Shown piece after piece: positions 42,893-52,008 of a DNA stretch of 64,000 nucleotides. Position 1 is the first letter of the stretch; every line of letters starts with the position of its first letter. Origin of the DNA: Microbacteriaceae bacterium PS02343 (GTDB taxonomy: Bacteria > Actinomycetota > Actinomycetes > Actinomycetales > Microbacteriaceae); contig JASCOA010000002.1 in the NCBI GenBank assembly GCA_029959365.1, forward strand, positions 1-64,000, given 5' to 3'. Both the position numbers and the translations under genes were made by a program. Under the pieces are notes generated by a model, which ran no database searches, was not told the DNA's origin, and saw nothing but the letters and a program-made list of their open reading frames with translations.

Positions 42893-42965
42893 GCACGAAG
42901 CGCGTTGGCGGACAGGTGCGGGACATCCAGGATCGATGCATCCGCATCGGCGTAGGGTCGCGACC

Positions 42966-43811
42966 ATGCGCACCGACATCGTCACCGGACTCCGCTTCCC
43001 CGAGGGCAACCGCTGGCGGCAGGGGCGGCTCTGGTTCGCCGACATGCACACCGGCGAGGTGCTCTCGATCAACCCCGATGCCGAGACCGAGCCGCGCCTC
43101 GAGACGACGCTGCCCGGCCAGGCCTCGGGCCTCGGCTGGCTGCCCGACGGCCGGCTCATCGTCAGCTCCATGGCCGAGCGGGCCATCCGCGTCGTCGAGT
43201 CCGACGGCTCGAACAGCGTCTGGGCCGACCTCTCCGACGCCGAGCCGTCGCACCTCAACGACATGATCAGCGACGAGGCCACCGGGCGCACCTACGTGGG
43301 CGCCTTCGGCTACGACCTCTACGGCGGCGAGGCGCTGCGACCCGGCCCGCTCCACGTCGTCGAGCCCGACGGCTCCTCGCGGCTCGCGGCCGACGGCCTC
43401 GTGTTCCCGAACAGCGCGAACATCCTGCCGGGCACCCGCACGCTCGTGATCGGCGAGACCTGGGGCGGCGTCCTGACCGCCTTCGACATCGAGCGCGACG
43501 GGTCGCTGACCGGCCGCCGCACCTGGGCGACGCTGCCCGAGGGCGTGACGCCGGACGGCAGCACCGTCGACGCCGAGGGTGCGATCTGGGTCTGCTCGGT
43601 CGACACCGGCGAGTTCCTGCGCGTGCTCGAGGGCGGCGAGATCACCGACCGCATCGCGTTCGAGGGCCGCTGCGCGATCGACTGCGCGCTGGGCGGAGCG
43701 GATGGGCGCACCCTCTACCTCTCCACCGCCGACAGCTACGATCCCGCCGTCACCGCGACGACCCGGGCCGGCACGATCACCGCGGTGCGGGTCGCGGTAC
43801 CGCGGGCCTGA
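42966..43811 (+). CDS. SMP-30/gluconolactonase family protein
   Basis: A 281-residue six-bladed beta-propeller that should hydrolyse a sugar lactone with a divalent metal. The blade with the first metal Glu is [25 protein letters not shown], Asn and Asp ligands are in [19 protein letters not shown] and in [23 protein letters not shown], and the last Asp is in [16 protein letters not shown]. It is divergent from the LacI-transporter operon and shares its operator region, consistent with lactone cleavage after sugar oxidation by the nearby reductases. Confidence 0.9.
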   Translation: MRTDIVTGLRFPEGNRWRQGRLWFADMHTGEVLSINPDAETEPRLETTLPGQASGLGWLPDGRLIVSSMAERAIRVVESDGSNSVWADLSDAEPSHLNDMISDEATGRTYVGAFGYDLYGGEALRPGPLHVVEPDGSSRLAADGLVFPNSANILPGTRTLVIGETWGGVLTAFDIERDGSLTGRRTWATLPEGVTPDGSTVDAEGAIWVCSVDTGEFLRVLEGGEITDRIAFEGRCAIDCALGGADGRTLYLSTADSYDPAVTATTRAGTITAVRVAVPRA

Positions 43812-43814
43812 GGC

Positions 43815-44288
43815 TCACTCCCCCGGCCGCACCCAGTCGCCGGAGCGCCCGCCCGACTTCGCGACGATGCGCACGTCCTCGATCACGACGGCCTTGTCCA
43901 TGCCCTTGACCATGTCGACGATGGCGAGCGCCGCGACCGAGACGCTCGTGAGCGCCTCCATCTCCACGCCCGTGCGATCGGCCGTGCCGACGGTCGCCTC
44001 GATCGCCACCCCGTCGTCGCGGATCTCGAGCTCGACGCCGGCGCGGTGCACGCCGATCACGTGCGCGAGCGGCAGCAGCGTCGGCGTGGCCTTGGCCGCC
44101 TGGATGCCCGCGATGCGCGCCACCGCGAGCACGTCGCCCTTGGGCGCGGTGCCGTCGCGCAGGGCGGCGACGATCTCGGGGCCGCAGCGCACGAAGCCGC
44201 GAGCGGTGGCGCTGCGCACGGTCGGCTGCTTGGCGGTGACGTCGACCATGCGGGCGTGACCGGAGGCGTCGAGGTGCGTGAAGCTCAT
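43815..44288 (-). CDS. moaC: Cyclic pyranopterin monophosphate synthase
   Basis: Second step of molybdenum-cofactor synthesis: conversion of 3',8-cyclo-GTP into cyclic pyranopterin monophosphate. The 157-residue length is normal, and the signatures [50 protein letters not shown] and [26 protein letters not shown], with the catalytic Lys residues, are complete. No other moa or moe gene is near. It is convergent with the SMP-30 gene at a three-base gap and divergent from the aldo/keto reductase gene. ATG 44288 is the only good start. Confidence 0.96.
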   Translation of the reverse strand: MSFTHLDASGHARMVDVTAKQPTVRSATARGFVRCGPEIVAALRDGTAPKGDVLAVARIAGIQAAKATPTLLPLAHVIGVHRAGVELEIRDDGVAIEATVGTADRTGVEMEALTSVSVAALAIVDMVKGMDKAVVIEDVRIVAKSGGRSGDWVRPGE

Positions 44289-44365
44289 GCGCCCATGCTC
44301 GCACCCCTTGCGCCATCGCCGTCGGCCTCGACAGGCTGGAGGCCTCACCGATGAGAGGACCGCCG

Positions 44366-45298
44366 ATGACGCACGCTCCCGAGAACTGGATGCGCCCCCT
44401 GGGCTCGACAGGACGATCCGTGAGCGCGGTGACCCTCGGCACCTCGCCGCTCGGCACGCTCGCGCCCGAGACCGCGACCGAGCTCGTCGCCACCGCGCTG
44501 GCCAGCGACATCCGCACCATCGACACCTCGAACGGCTACTCCGACAGCCGCAGCGAGCCGGTGCTCGGCGCGGCCGTCGCCGCCGCTGGCGGGCTGCCGG
44601 CGGACGCGCTCATCATCACGAAGACCGACGCCTCCGGCCGCGACTACTCGGGCGACCGGGTGCGCGCCTCGGTGCGGGAGAGCCTCGAGCGCCTGCAGCT
44701 CGACCACCTGCCGCTCGTGCACCTGCACGACCCCGAGCAGTTCGAGTGGGACGAGATCGCCCAGCCCGGCGGCGCCGTCGACGCGCTCGTCGCGCTGCGC
44801 GAGCAGGGCCTGGTCGGCTCGATCGGCGTCGCGGGCGGCGACGTGCGCGTCATCCGCCGCTACGTCGAGCTCGGCGTCTTCGACGCGCTGCTCGTGCACA
44901 ACCGGCTCACCCTCGTCGACCACAGCGCCGACGCGCTCGTGAACGACGCGATCGACCGCGGTATGAGCGTGTTCAACGCCGCGATCTTCGGCGCCGGCAT
45001 CCTCGCGGCGCCGCGATCGGGCATCACCTCCTACGGCTACCGGCCGGCGAACGAGGCGGTGCTCTCGGCGGTCGCCGCGCTGGCCGACCTCGCTGACGAG
45101 TACGGCACCGACCTCGCCACCGTCGCGCTGCAGACGTCCCTGCGCGACGCCAGGATCACCTCGACCGTGGTCGGCCTGAGCAAGCCCGAGCGGATCGCGA
45201 CGACCCTCGCATCCGCTCGCCGCCCGCTGCCCGACGAGCTGTTCGAGCGCGCCGCCGCCCTGCTGCCGCCGGCCTCCGCGTGGCTCGACGCCTCGTGA
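44366..45298 (+). CDS. Aldo/keto reductase
   Basis: A 310-residue NAD(P)-dependent oxidoreductase on a TIM barrel. Active-site residues are Asp and Tyr in IRTIDTSNGYSDSRSE, Lys in LIITKTDASG and His in LPLVHLHDPE. The pattern resembles L-fucose or D-threo-aldose dehydrogenases, which oxidise aldoses to lactones. ATG 44366 follows GAGAGG by seven bases and is preferred to the in-frame ATG at 44351. Coupled by GTGA to the Gfo/Idh/MocA gene and close to an SMP-30 lactonase, it probably belongs to a sugar oxidation route. Confidence 0.9.
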   Translation: MTHAPENWMRPLGSTGRSVSAVTLGTSPLGTLAPETATELVATALASDIRTIDTSNGYSDSRSEPVLGAAVAAAGGLPADALIITKTDASGRDYSGDRVRASVRESLERLQLDHLPLVHLHDPEQFEWDEIAQPGGAVDALVALREQGLVGSIGVAGGDVRVIRRYVELGVFDALLVHNRLTLVDHSADALVNDAIDRGMSVFNAAIFGAGILAAPRSGITSYGYRPANEAVLSAVAALADLADEYGTDLATVALQTSLRDARITSTVVGLSKPERIATTLASARRPLPDELFERAAALLPPASAWLDAS

Positions 45299-46383
45299 CC
45301 GCGCCCTACCGCTTCGCCGTCGTCGGCACCGGCTGGCGCACCGGCTTCTTCCACGCCGTGCGGCGAGCGCTGCCCGAGCGCCTGCAGCTGAGCGGCGTCG
45401 TCGCGCGCAGCGACGCCTCCGCAGCGCGCGCCGCGGCCGAGCACGACGCACCCGTGCACCGCTCCATCGCCGAGCTGCTCGCCGGCGAGCGCCCCGACTT
45501 CGTCGTGGTCAGCGTGCCGCGCGAGGCCGCGCCCGACGCCGTCGCCGAGCTCGTCGCCGCGGGTGTGCCGGTGCTCACCGAGACCCCGCCGGCCGCCGAC
45601 CTCGAGGGGCTGCGCGCACTGTGGCGCGAGGTCGGGCCGAGCGGTCTCGTGCAGGTCGCCGAGCAGTACCCCCGCTACCCCGGCCACGTCGCCCGCAAGG
45701 CGGTCGTCGACTCCGGCGCGATCGGCCGGGCGACCTCGGTGCACGTCTCCTCGACGCACGACTACCACGCGTTCGCGCTCATCCGCGGCCTGCTCGGCGC
45801 CGGCTTCGCACCCGTGCAGGTGCGAGCGGATGCGTTCGAGAGCCCGCTCGTCGATCCGCTCGTCCGCGACGCCTGGACCGACGACGATGCCGAGAAGCCG
45901 GCGACGACGATCCTGGCGACGATGGACTTCGGCGACGGCCGCTCGGGCCTCTACGACTTCACGAGCAATCAGTGGCACAACCAGCTGCGCCACCGCCGCC
46001 TGCTCGTGCGCGGCACCCGCGGCGAGCTCGCCGACGACGCCGTCATCCGCCTCACCGGACCGCGCACCATCGTCGAGTCGTCGATCGTGCGCCGGCAGAT
46101 CGGCTACGACCTCGACCTCGACGGCTTCGCCACCGAGCACCTGACCTTCGAGGGCGAGGTGGTCTGGCGCAACGCCTTCCCGGGCACGCGGCTCTCGGAC
46201 GAGGAGCTCGCGCTCGCCGACCTGCTGCTCGCGACCGGGGCCTGGGCGCGCGACGGCGGCGACGCCCCGTATCCGCTCGCCGAGGCCAGCCAGGACCACG
46301 CGATCACGCTGGCGATGCAGCGGGCGCTGGCGAGCGGCGGCCGGGAGTCGGTGGGCGCGGAGCCCTGGTCGGCCTCGAGCTGA
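45295..46383 (+). CDS. Gfo/Idh/MocA family oxidoreductase
   Basis: A 362-residue NAD(P)-dependent sugar oxidoreductase. It has an N-terminal Rossmann fold (FAVVGTGWRTGFFHAVRRAL, with GxGxxxxF-like glycine turn), VLTETPPAADLEGLR replacing the usual EKP motif with ETP, and a C-terminal alpha/beta substrate domain with HDYHAFALIRGLLG. The Lys of EKP is catalytic in most relatives, so its change to Thr-Pro is notable and may alter chemistry. GTG 45295 overlaps the aldo/keto reductase stop (GTGA). Substrate is unknown. Confidence 0.88.
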   Translation: MTAPYRFAVVGTGWRTGFFHAVRRALPERLQLSGVVARSDASAARAAAEHDAPVHRSIAELLAGERPDFVVVSVPREAAPDAVAELVAAGVPVLTETPPAADLEGLRALWREVGPSGLVQVAEQYPRYPGHVARKAVVDSGAIGRATSVHVSSTHDYHAFALIRGLLGAGFAPVQVRADAFESPLVDPLVRDAWTDDDAEKPATTILATMDFGDGRSGLYDFTSNQWHNQLRHRRLLVRGTRGELADDAVIRLTGPRTIVESSIVRRQIGYDLDLDGFATEHLTFEGEVVWRNAFPGTRLSDEELALADLLLATGAWARDGGDAPYPLAEASQDHAITLAMQRALASGGRESVGAEPWSASS

Positions 46384-46456
46384 GGCGATCCCCCTCCGGT
46401 CCCGGGCCGACGTCGCGCGGCGGCGACCCGGGCCTCGGCGGAATAGCGTCGAGCGG

Positions 46457-47359
46457 ATGCCCGTTCGCCTCCTCATGACCGTCGAACCCGCTGCGCTGGA
46501 GGACGTGCTCGCTGCGCTGGAGGTGCGCCTCGGCCGCACCGCCCGCACCGACCTCGCCCCGGGCGCCCTGCTGCCCCTCGCGAACGGCGCCGTGACGCTC
46601 GTCTACGTGGTCGACGGCGAGATCACGGGCGAGGCGGAGCCGGACTCCGCCTGCACCCTCGACGCGCCCGCCGGAGCGGCCGCACCGGCCGGCGGCCGGC
46701 GCACCCTGCTGGCCGGCGACGCGTTCCTGACGATGGGACGGAGCGGCACGGGGCTCGAGTCGGTGTCGGGCGCACGGCTCGTCACGGTCGAGCTCGAGCT
46801 CGTGGCGGCTCCCGCCACCCGTGCCGTGCCCGACGTCGTCTTCGTCACCGGATTCGCCGCGCTCGAGCCGGCGGGGGCCGCGCTCGCCGCCAACCTCGCG
46901 CCGCTCGCCGGCGCACCCCGTTCCGGCGACCCGCTGATCTGCCGCATGATGATCACCACCGTGCTGCTCTCGGTGATCCGCGCCTGGGCCCAGCTCGGCT
47001 GCGCGCCCGCCGGTTGGCCGGCCGCCGCCGACCCCTTCCTGCAGCGCGTCGTCGCGGCGATCCACGACGAGCCCGGCCGCGACTGGTCGCTCGACCGCCT
47101 CGCGAGCATCGGCGCCATGTCGCGCACCGTGCTCGCCGAGCGCTTCCGCGCCGAGCTCGGCAGCACCCCGGCCACCTACGTCGCCGAGGTGCGCATGGAG
47201 CTGGCGAAGCGGCTGCTCGACGACGGCCGTCCGGTCTCGGAGGTCTCGCGCGAGCTCGGCTACCACTCCGACGAGGGCTTCAGCCGCGCCTTCCGCCGGC
47301 GCACCGGCGTGGTGCCGTCGGCCTGGCGCACGGGCGATCGGCTGGCCCGCACCGCCTGA
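46457..47359 (+). CDS. AraC-family transcriptional regulator
   Basis: A 300-residue regulator with a cupin-like N-terminal effector region (about 1-170; LLPLANGAVTLVYVVDGEI, AGDAFLTMGRSG) and a double HTH at the C-terminus (about 200-295). The second HTH has the family signature VSEVSRELGYHSDEGFSRAFRRRTGVVPSAWR. The layout matches the AraC-like proteins with PF12852 cupins that regulate neighbouring MFS pumps. It is convergent with such a pump across a large hairpin. Confidence 0.9.
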   Translation: MPVRLLMTVEPAALEDVLAALEVRLGRTARTDLAPGALLPLANGAVTLVYVVDGEITGEAEPDSACTLDAPAGAAAPAGGRRTLLAGDAFLTMGRSGTGLESVSGARLVTVELELVAAPATRAVPDVVFVTGFAALEPAGAALAANLAPLAGAPRSGDPLICRMMITTVLLSVIRAWAQLGCAPAGWPAAADPFLQRVVAAIHDEPGRDWSLDRLASIGAMSRTVLAERFRAELGSTPATYVAEVRMELAKRLLDDGRPVSEVSRELGYHSDEGFSRAFRRRTGVVPSAWRTGDRLARTA

Positions 47360-47396
47360 GCGATACGTGCGTTCAGCTCCACCGCAGCACCTGAGC

Positions 47397-47453
47397 GAGC
47401 GGATGGCGACGGGCCGCCGACCTGCGCGGTCGACGGCCCGTGCGCATCCGCTC
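47397..47453. terminator. Long inverted repeat between AraC and MFS genes
   Basis: Outer arms GAGCGGATG (47397-47405) and CATCCGCTC (47445-47453), inner arms ACGGGCCG and CGGCCCGT, form a long imperfect hairpin between convergent genes. Its right end touches the MFS stop codon. Confidence 0.6.
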
Positions 47454-48648
47454 AGCCGCGCTCGATGCGGTTCGACGCCCCGAAGAGCGCCGCGCCCACG
47501 AGCAGCAGCAGCGCGCCGAGCAGGTCGGCGGCCACGACCCCGAGGCCGTCGACGATGAGCCCGCCGACGCCTGCTGCGAGCGCGATGCCGCCCTGGAAGC
47601 CGGTGACGACGAGCGCCCCGCCCGCCTCGAGCCGGTCGGGCATGCGGTGGCCGACCCAGGTGTTCGCCACGATCAGCCACGAGGCGAAGAAGAAGCCCCA
47701 GACGAGCACCGCCGCGCCGAGCGCGACGATCGAGCCCGGCAGCAGCACGACCGCGCCGACCATGACGGCGATCGAGACGGGCGCGACCACCGAGAACAGC
47801 GCGAAGGTGCGGTCGACGATCAGCCCGATGACGAGGTTGCCGAGCAGCCCGCCGACGCCGAACAGGGCCAGCAGCGCGACGATCGCGCCGGGCTCGGCAT
47901 CCGGCATGCGCTCGAGGGCGAGTCGGATGTAGGTGTAGGCCGTGAAGTGCCCGAGCACGACGAGCACGTGGCCGGCCAGGCCGAGCCCCACGCCGGGCCG
48001 GCGCACGGTGTCGACGAGGATGCGGATGCTCGAGGCCTTGGCCGCCGGCACCGACGGCAGCAGCGCCCGCAGCGGGATCGCGAGCACCGCCGTGAGCAAC
48101 CCCACCAGCACAAAGACGGCGCGCCAGTCGAGCACCTCGCTGAGCATGACGCCGATCGGCACCCCGGCGACGGTCGCGAGCGAGACGCCGGCCGAGGTGA
48201 ACATGACCGCGCGGCCGATGCGCTCGGGCCCGACGATGCGCTCGGCGACCGTGATCGACATCGCCCAGAAGGCGCTGATCGCCGCGCCGAGCAGGAACCG
48301 CGAGACGAGCACCAGGGCGAGATTCGGCGCGAGCCCGGCGAGCACCCCGGAGACGCCGGCGGCCACGGCCATCACGACGAGCAGCGTGCGCCGGTCGAGC
48401 CGCGGGAAGATCAGCCCGATGGTCGGCGCCGCGATGAAGCCGACCAGCGCCGTCACCGTCACCGTCTGTCCGGCCTGCCCCGGCGTGACGCCGAGGCTCT
48501 CGGCCATCTCGGTGAGCACCCCGTTGGGCAGGAACTCGGCCGTCACCAGCAGGAAGCTCAGCAGCATCACCGCCACGAGCGCGCCGTAGCGCAGGGGGCC
48601 CGCGGCGGTCGCGGGAGGGATGACGGGGACGGATGCGGTGGTGCTCAT
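47452..48648 (-). CDS. MFS transporter (AraJ/DHA1-like)
   Basis: A 398-residue proton-driven transporter with 12 membrane segments. VTAEFLPNGVLTEMAESLGVTPGQAGQTVTVTALVGFIAAP near the start, FLLGAAISAFWAMSITVAERIVGPERIGRAVM in the fourth-fifth segment and GVSLATVAGVPIGVMLSEVLDWRAVFVLVG are the marks of the arabinose-efflux/drug-H+ antiporter group. ATG 48648 is the only likely start. The probable role is export of sugars or drugs under control of the convergent AraC gene. Confidence 0.9.
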   Translation of the reverse strand: MSTTASVPVIPPATAAGPLRYGALVAVMLLSFLLVTAEFLPNGVLTEMAESLGVTPGQAGQTVTVTALVGFIAAPTIGLIFPRLDRRTLLVVMAVAAGVSGVLAGLAPNLALVLVSRFLLGAAISAFWAMSITVAERIVGPERIGRAVMFTSAGVSLATVAGVPIGVMLSEVLDWRAVFVLVGLLTAVLAIPLRALLPSVPAAKASSIRILVDTVRRPGVGLGLAGHVLVVLGHFTAYTYIRLALERMPDAEPGAIVALLALFGVGGLLGNLVIGLIVDRTFALFSVVAPVSIAVMVGAVVLLPGSIVALGAAVLVWGFFFASWLIVANTWVGHRMPDRLEAGGALVVTGFQGGIALAAGVGGLIVDGLGVVAADLLGALLLLVGAALFGASNRIERG

Positions 48649-48754
48649 GCTCCGACGATCCCAGCCGGACGGCTCGCGCGCCCGACCGAGCGTCCACGGC
48701 GTCCGACCGTTCGTCCGCCTCCCTGTTCATCCGCGCTGCGATCCGTCCACGCAT

Positions 48755-48786
48755 CCGCTCGTCCGCTCGTCCGCTCGTCCGCTCGT
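48755..48786. repeat. Four tandem copies of CCGCTCGT
   Basis: CCGCTCGT is repeated four times without gaps in the divergent gap between the MFS gene and the DUF218 gene. A neighbouring run of CCGTTCGTCCGCC/GTCCG-like sequence suggests slippage-prone simple sequence. Confidence 0.8.
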
Positions 48787-48837
48787 GCGGTCCGTACCGT
48801 CGGCGCCGCCTCAGCCGCCGCCGATATCGTCGAGCCC

Positions 48838-49854
48838 GTGCTCCTCCTCGGCATCGCCGCCCTCCTGCTGCTCGCGTACGCGATCTTCCGCCGACGCGAC
48901 CCCCGCATGCTCCGCAACGGCGTGCTGCTCACGGGCGCGCTCGCCTTCGGGGCGCTCGGCGCCCTCTCGCTCGCCGCGGAGGTGAACCCGATCGCCTCGT
49001 TCGCGCTGCTGCTGCTCGCCGTCGCGCTTCCGGTGAGCGTCGTGGTCTTCGGCGTCGCGCTGATCGCCAACGGGGTGACCATGCTGCGCCGCGAGGGCCG
49101 CAGCCTCGGCAACCGGCTCTCGCTCATCGCCGGCGTGCTCGTCTTCGCGCTGCCGATCGCCGCGGTGCTCATCGCCCTCGTGTTCGGCACCGCGGGCGTC
49201 GCCATCGCTGCCCTGCTGGCGCTCGCGTCGCTCTACGCGAGCGCGGCGTTCACGTCCTTCGCCGTCTACTCGGTCGTCTACGGGCGGATGCGCCACCGCC
49301 TCGCCCCTGCGGCGATCGTCGTGCACGGCTCCGGCCTGCGCAAGGACGGAACCCTCACGGCCCTGCTGCGCGGCCGCGTCGATCGCGGGCTCGCGGTCTA
49401 CCGCGCGGAGCGGGCCCGCGGCCGCAGCCCGCTGCTCATCCCCTCCGGCGGTCGCGGATCGGACGAGGCCCGTTCCGAGGCCTCGGCCATGACCGAGTAC
49501 CTCGCCGCACAGGGCGTGCCCTCCGACGACCTGCTGCCGGAGGACCGCTCCACTACGACGCGCGAGAACATCGAGTACTCGACCGCGCTGCTGCGCGACG
49601 CCGCGCGCCCCGGCCCGCTGCTGCTCGTCACGAGCGACTACCACGTGCTGCGCACGGCCTCGCTCGCCCGCAAGCTGGGTGTCGACGCCCAGGTGGTCGG
49701 TGCGCGGACGGCCCGCTACTACGTGCCGAGCGCGTTCCTGCGCGAGTTCGCGGCGCTGCTCGTCGAGAACAAGTGGGTCTCGGTGATCGCCCTCGCGCCG
49801 CTGCTCGTGCTCGCGGTCGGCATCCTGATCGGCGGCCTGCTCGGCTCGTTCTGA
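48838..49854 (+). CDS. DUF218/YdcF-like membrane protein
   Basis: A 338-residue protein with four or five membrane segments in the first 145 residues, a cytoplasm- or exterior-facing DUF218 (SanA/ElyC/YdcF) domain (about 155-300) and a final membrane segment. DUF218 marks are AIVVHGSGLRKDGTLTALLRGRVDRGL, IPSGGRGSDEARSEASAMTEYL, EDRSTTTRENIEYS and LLVTSDYHVLRTASLARKLG. Relatives influence cell-envelope polymer turnover, though their chemistry is undefined. GTG 48838 is the best start as the first codon before the hydrophobic segment, but its ribosome binding site is weak. Confidence 0.85.
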   Translation: MLLLGIAALLLLAYAIFRRRDPRMLRNGVLLTGALAFGALGALSLAAEVNPIASFALLLLAVALPVSVVVFGVALIANGVTMLRREGRSLGNRLSLIAGVLVFALPIAAVLIALVFGTAGVAIAALLALASLYASAAFTSFAVYSVVYGRMRHRLAPAAIVVHGSGLRKDGTLTALLRGRVDRGLAVYRAERARGRSPLLIPSGGRGSDEARSEASAMTEYLAAQGVPSDDLLPEDRSTTTRENIEYSTALLRDAARPGPLLLVTSDYHVLRTASLARKLGVDAQVVGARTARYYVPSAFLREFAALLVENKWVSVIALAPLLVLAVGILIGGLLGSF

Positions 49855-49869
49855 GCGGCGCCGCTACGG

Positions 49870-49941
49870 TGCCCCTGGAGGGACTCGAACCCCCAACCCT
49901 TTCCTTAGGACGGAACTGCTCTTCCATTGAGCTACAGAGGC
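49870..49941 (-). tRNA. tRNA-Arg (anticodon CCT)
   Basis: A 72-nt cloverleaf on the minus strand: acceptor GCCTCTG/CAGGGGC, D-stem GCTC/GAGC, anticodon loop GTCCTAA with U33 and anticodon CCT reading AGG, and T-loop TTCGAGT. The anticodon stem has one end mismatch (G27-A43). The 3' CCA is not encoded. No integrase or duplicated tRNA end is seen nearby. Confidence 0.93.
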
Positions 49942-49985
49942 TGATGCCCTCCCAGCCTAGCGGGGCACGCCCCTACGCTCGAGGC

Positions 49986-52004
49986 ATGAGCGACAACCCC
50001 TTCCTCGCGCCCAGCACGCTGCCGTACCAGCTGCCGGACTTCGCCTCCATCCGCTTCGAGCACCTGGCGCCGGCGTTCGAGGCGGGGCTCGCCGAGCAGC
50101 GCGCCGAGGTGGCGGCGATCGTCGCCGACCCGGCGCCGGCGACCTTCGCGAACACGATCGAGGCGCTCGAGCGCAGCGGGCAGGTGCTCGGTCGGGTGAG
50201 CCGCGTCTTCTTCAACGCCTCCAGCGCGGATGCGACCCCCGAGACGGATGCGCTGGAGGCCGAGCTCGCGCCCCGGCTGGCCGCGCACGACGACGCGATC
50301 CGGCTGGACTCGGCGCTGTACGAGCGCATCCGCTCGGTGCCGGCCGAGGGCCTGGATGCGGAGCAGGCGTACCTGCTCGAGCGCTGGACCACGCGGCTGC
50401 GCATCGCCGGCGCCGAGCTCGACGAGACCGCCAAGGCCCGGCTGCGCGAGCTCAACGGCGCGCTCGCCGAGCTGACCACGCGCTTCGAGAAGCAGCTGCT
50501 GGCCGACACGAACGAGCTCGCGGTCGTCTTCGACACCGCCGAGGAGCTCGACGGCCTCTCCCCCGCGGAGCTGGGCGCCGCGGCGAGCGCCGCGAGCGAC
50601 CGGGGTCTCGACGGCAAGTGGCTCGTCGCCCTCGTGCTCTTCACCGGGCACCCGTTCCTCGCCTCGCTGACGAACCGCGAGTCGCGCCGTCGCATCATGG
50701 AGGCGTCCCGCGCCCGCGGCAGCCGCGGCGGGGCCCACGACAACCGCGCCACCGTGCTCGAGATCGTGCGGCTGCGGGCCGAGCGCGCCGAGCTGCTCGG
50801 CTACCCCAGCCACGCGGCGTGGGTCACCGCCGACCGCACGGCGGGCAGCCCCGAGGCGGTCGACGCCATGCTGCGCCGTCTCGCCCCGGCCGCCGCGGCC
50901 AACGCCGCCGCCGAGCACGCCGAGCTCGAGGCCATCGCCGGGCACCCCGTCGAGGCGCACGACTGGAAGCTCTATGCCGAACGGGTGCGGGCCGAGCGCT
51001 TCCAGGCCGACGCCGCTGCGCTGCGGCCGTACTTCGAGGCCGAGCGGGTGCTGCAGGAGGGCGTCTTCAGGGCCGCCCACCTGCTCTACGGCCTGGACTT
51101 CGCCGAGCGGACGGACCTGGTCGGCTACCGCCCCGAGGTGCGCGTCTTCGAGGTGACCGAGCGCGGCGGCGATCCCGTGGGCCTCTTCCTGCTCGACCTC
51201 TACACGCGCGACAGCAAGCGCGGCGGCGCCTGGATGAACTCCCTCGCCCGCTGGAACCGCCTGCTCGACGAGCCGGTCGTCGTCACCAACAACCTCAACG
51301 TGCCGCGCCCGCCCGCGGGCAGCCCCACGCTGCTGACCTACGACGAGCTCACGACCCTCTTCCACGAGTTCGGCCACGCCCTGCACGGCCTGCTCGCCCG
51401 GGTGACCTACCCGAGCGCGGCCGGCACGAGCGTGCACCGCGACTTCGTGGAGTTCCCCAGCCAGGTCAACGAGATGTGGGCCCTCGAGCCCGCCGTCCTC
51501 GAGGCCTACGCGGTGCACCACGAGACGGGCGAGCGGATGCCCGCCGAGCTCGTCGAGCGCCTGCGGGCCGCCGAGCGCTACGGCCAGGGCTTCGCCACGA
51601 GCGAGTACCTCGCCGCCGCCATCCTCGATCAGGCCTGGCACCGGCTGAGCCGGGACGAAGCGGATGCGGTCGCCGACGTCGCCGCCTTCGAGGCGGCGGC
51701 GCTCGAGGCGGCCGGCCTCGCGCATCCGTCCGTGCCGACGCGGTACTCGAGCACCTACTTCGCGCACACCTTCTCAGGCGGTTACGACGCCGGCTACTAC
51801 GGCTACATCTGGAGCGAGGTGCTCGACGCCGACACCGTGGAGTGGTTCGCCGAGCACGGCGGGCTCACCCGCGAGAACGGCGACCGGTTCCGGGCGCGGC
51901 TGCTCGGCGTGGGCGGGTCGAAGGACCCGCTCGAGGCGTACCGCGACTTCCGCGGCCGCGACGCCCGCATCGAGCCGCTGCTCGAGCGCCGCGGCCTCGC
52001 GTGA
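49986..52004 (+). CDS. dcp: M3-family peptidyl-dipeptidase
   Basis: A 672-residue cytoplasmic zinc metallopeptidase that removes dipeptides from peptide C-termini. The zinc motif is HEFGHALH with His460, Glu461 and His464; the third ligand Glu lies in FPSQVNEMWALEP. The N-terminal helical domain (NPFLAPSTLPYQLPDFASIRFEHLAPAFEAGL) and the C-terminal FSGGYDAGYYGYIWSEVLDADTVEWF block match Dcp. It is convergent with the HNH gene at a four-base gap. Likely role: turnover of peptides, including imported ones. Confidence 0.95.
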   Translation: MSDNPFLAPSTLPYQLPDFASIRFEHLAPAFEAGLAEQRAEVAAIVADPAPATFANTIEALERSGQVLGRVSRVFFNASSADATPETDALEAELAPRLAAHDDAIRLDSALYERIRSVPAEGLDAEQAYLLERWTTRLRIAGAELDETAKARLRELNGALAELTTRFEKQLLADTNELAVVFDTAEELDGLSPAELGAAASAASDRGLDGKWLVALVLFTGHPFLASLTNRESRRRIMEASRARGSRGGAHDNRATVLEIVRLRAERAELLGYPSHAAWVTADRTAGSPEAVDAMLRRLAPAAAANAAAEHAELEAIAGHPVEAHDWKLYAERVRAERFQADAAALRPYFEAERVLQEGVFRAAHLLYGLDFAERTDLVGYRPEVRVFEVTERGGDPVGLFLLDLYTRDSKRGGAWMNSLARWNRLLDEPVVVTNNLNVPRPPAGSPTLLTYDELTTLFHEFGHALHGLLARVTYPSAAGTSVHRDFVEFPSQVNEMWALEPAVLEAYAVHHETGERMPAELVERLRAAERYGQGFATSEYLAAAILDQAWHRLSRDEADAVADVAAFEAAALEAAGLAHPSVPTRYSSTYFAHTFSGGYDAGYYGYIWSEVLDADTVEWFAEHGGLTRENGDRFRARLLGVGGSKDPLEAYRDFRGRDARIEPLLERRGLA

Positions 52005-52008
52005 GCCG

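Noticed and set aside
48755-48786. The CCGCTCGT array as a CRISPR
   Set aside because: Copies are directly adjacent with no spacers, and no cas genes are present.
49870-49941. tRNA-Arg as an integration site for a mobile element
   Set aside because: No integrase, no direct repeat of the tRNA end and no foreign-looking genes nearby.
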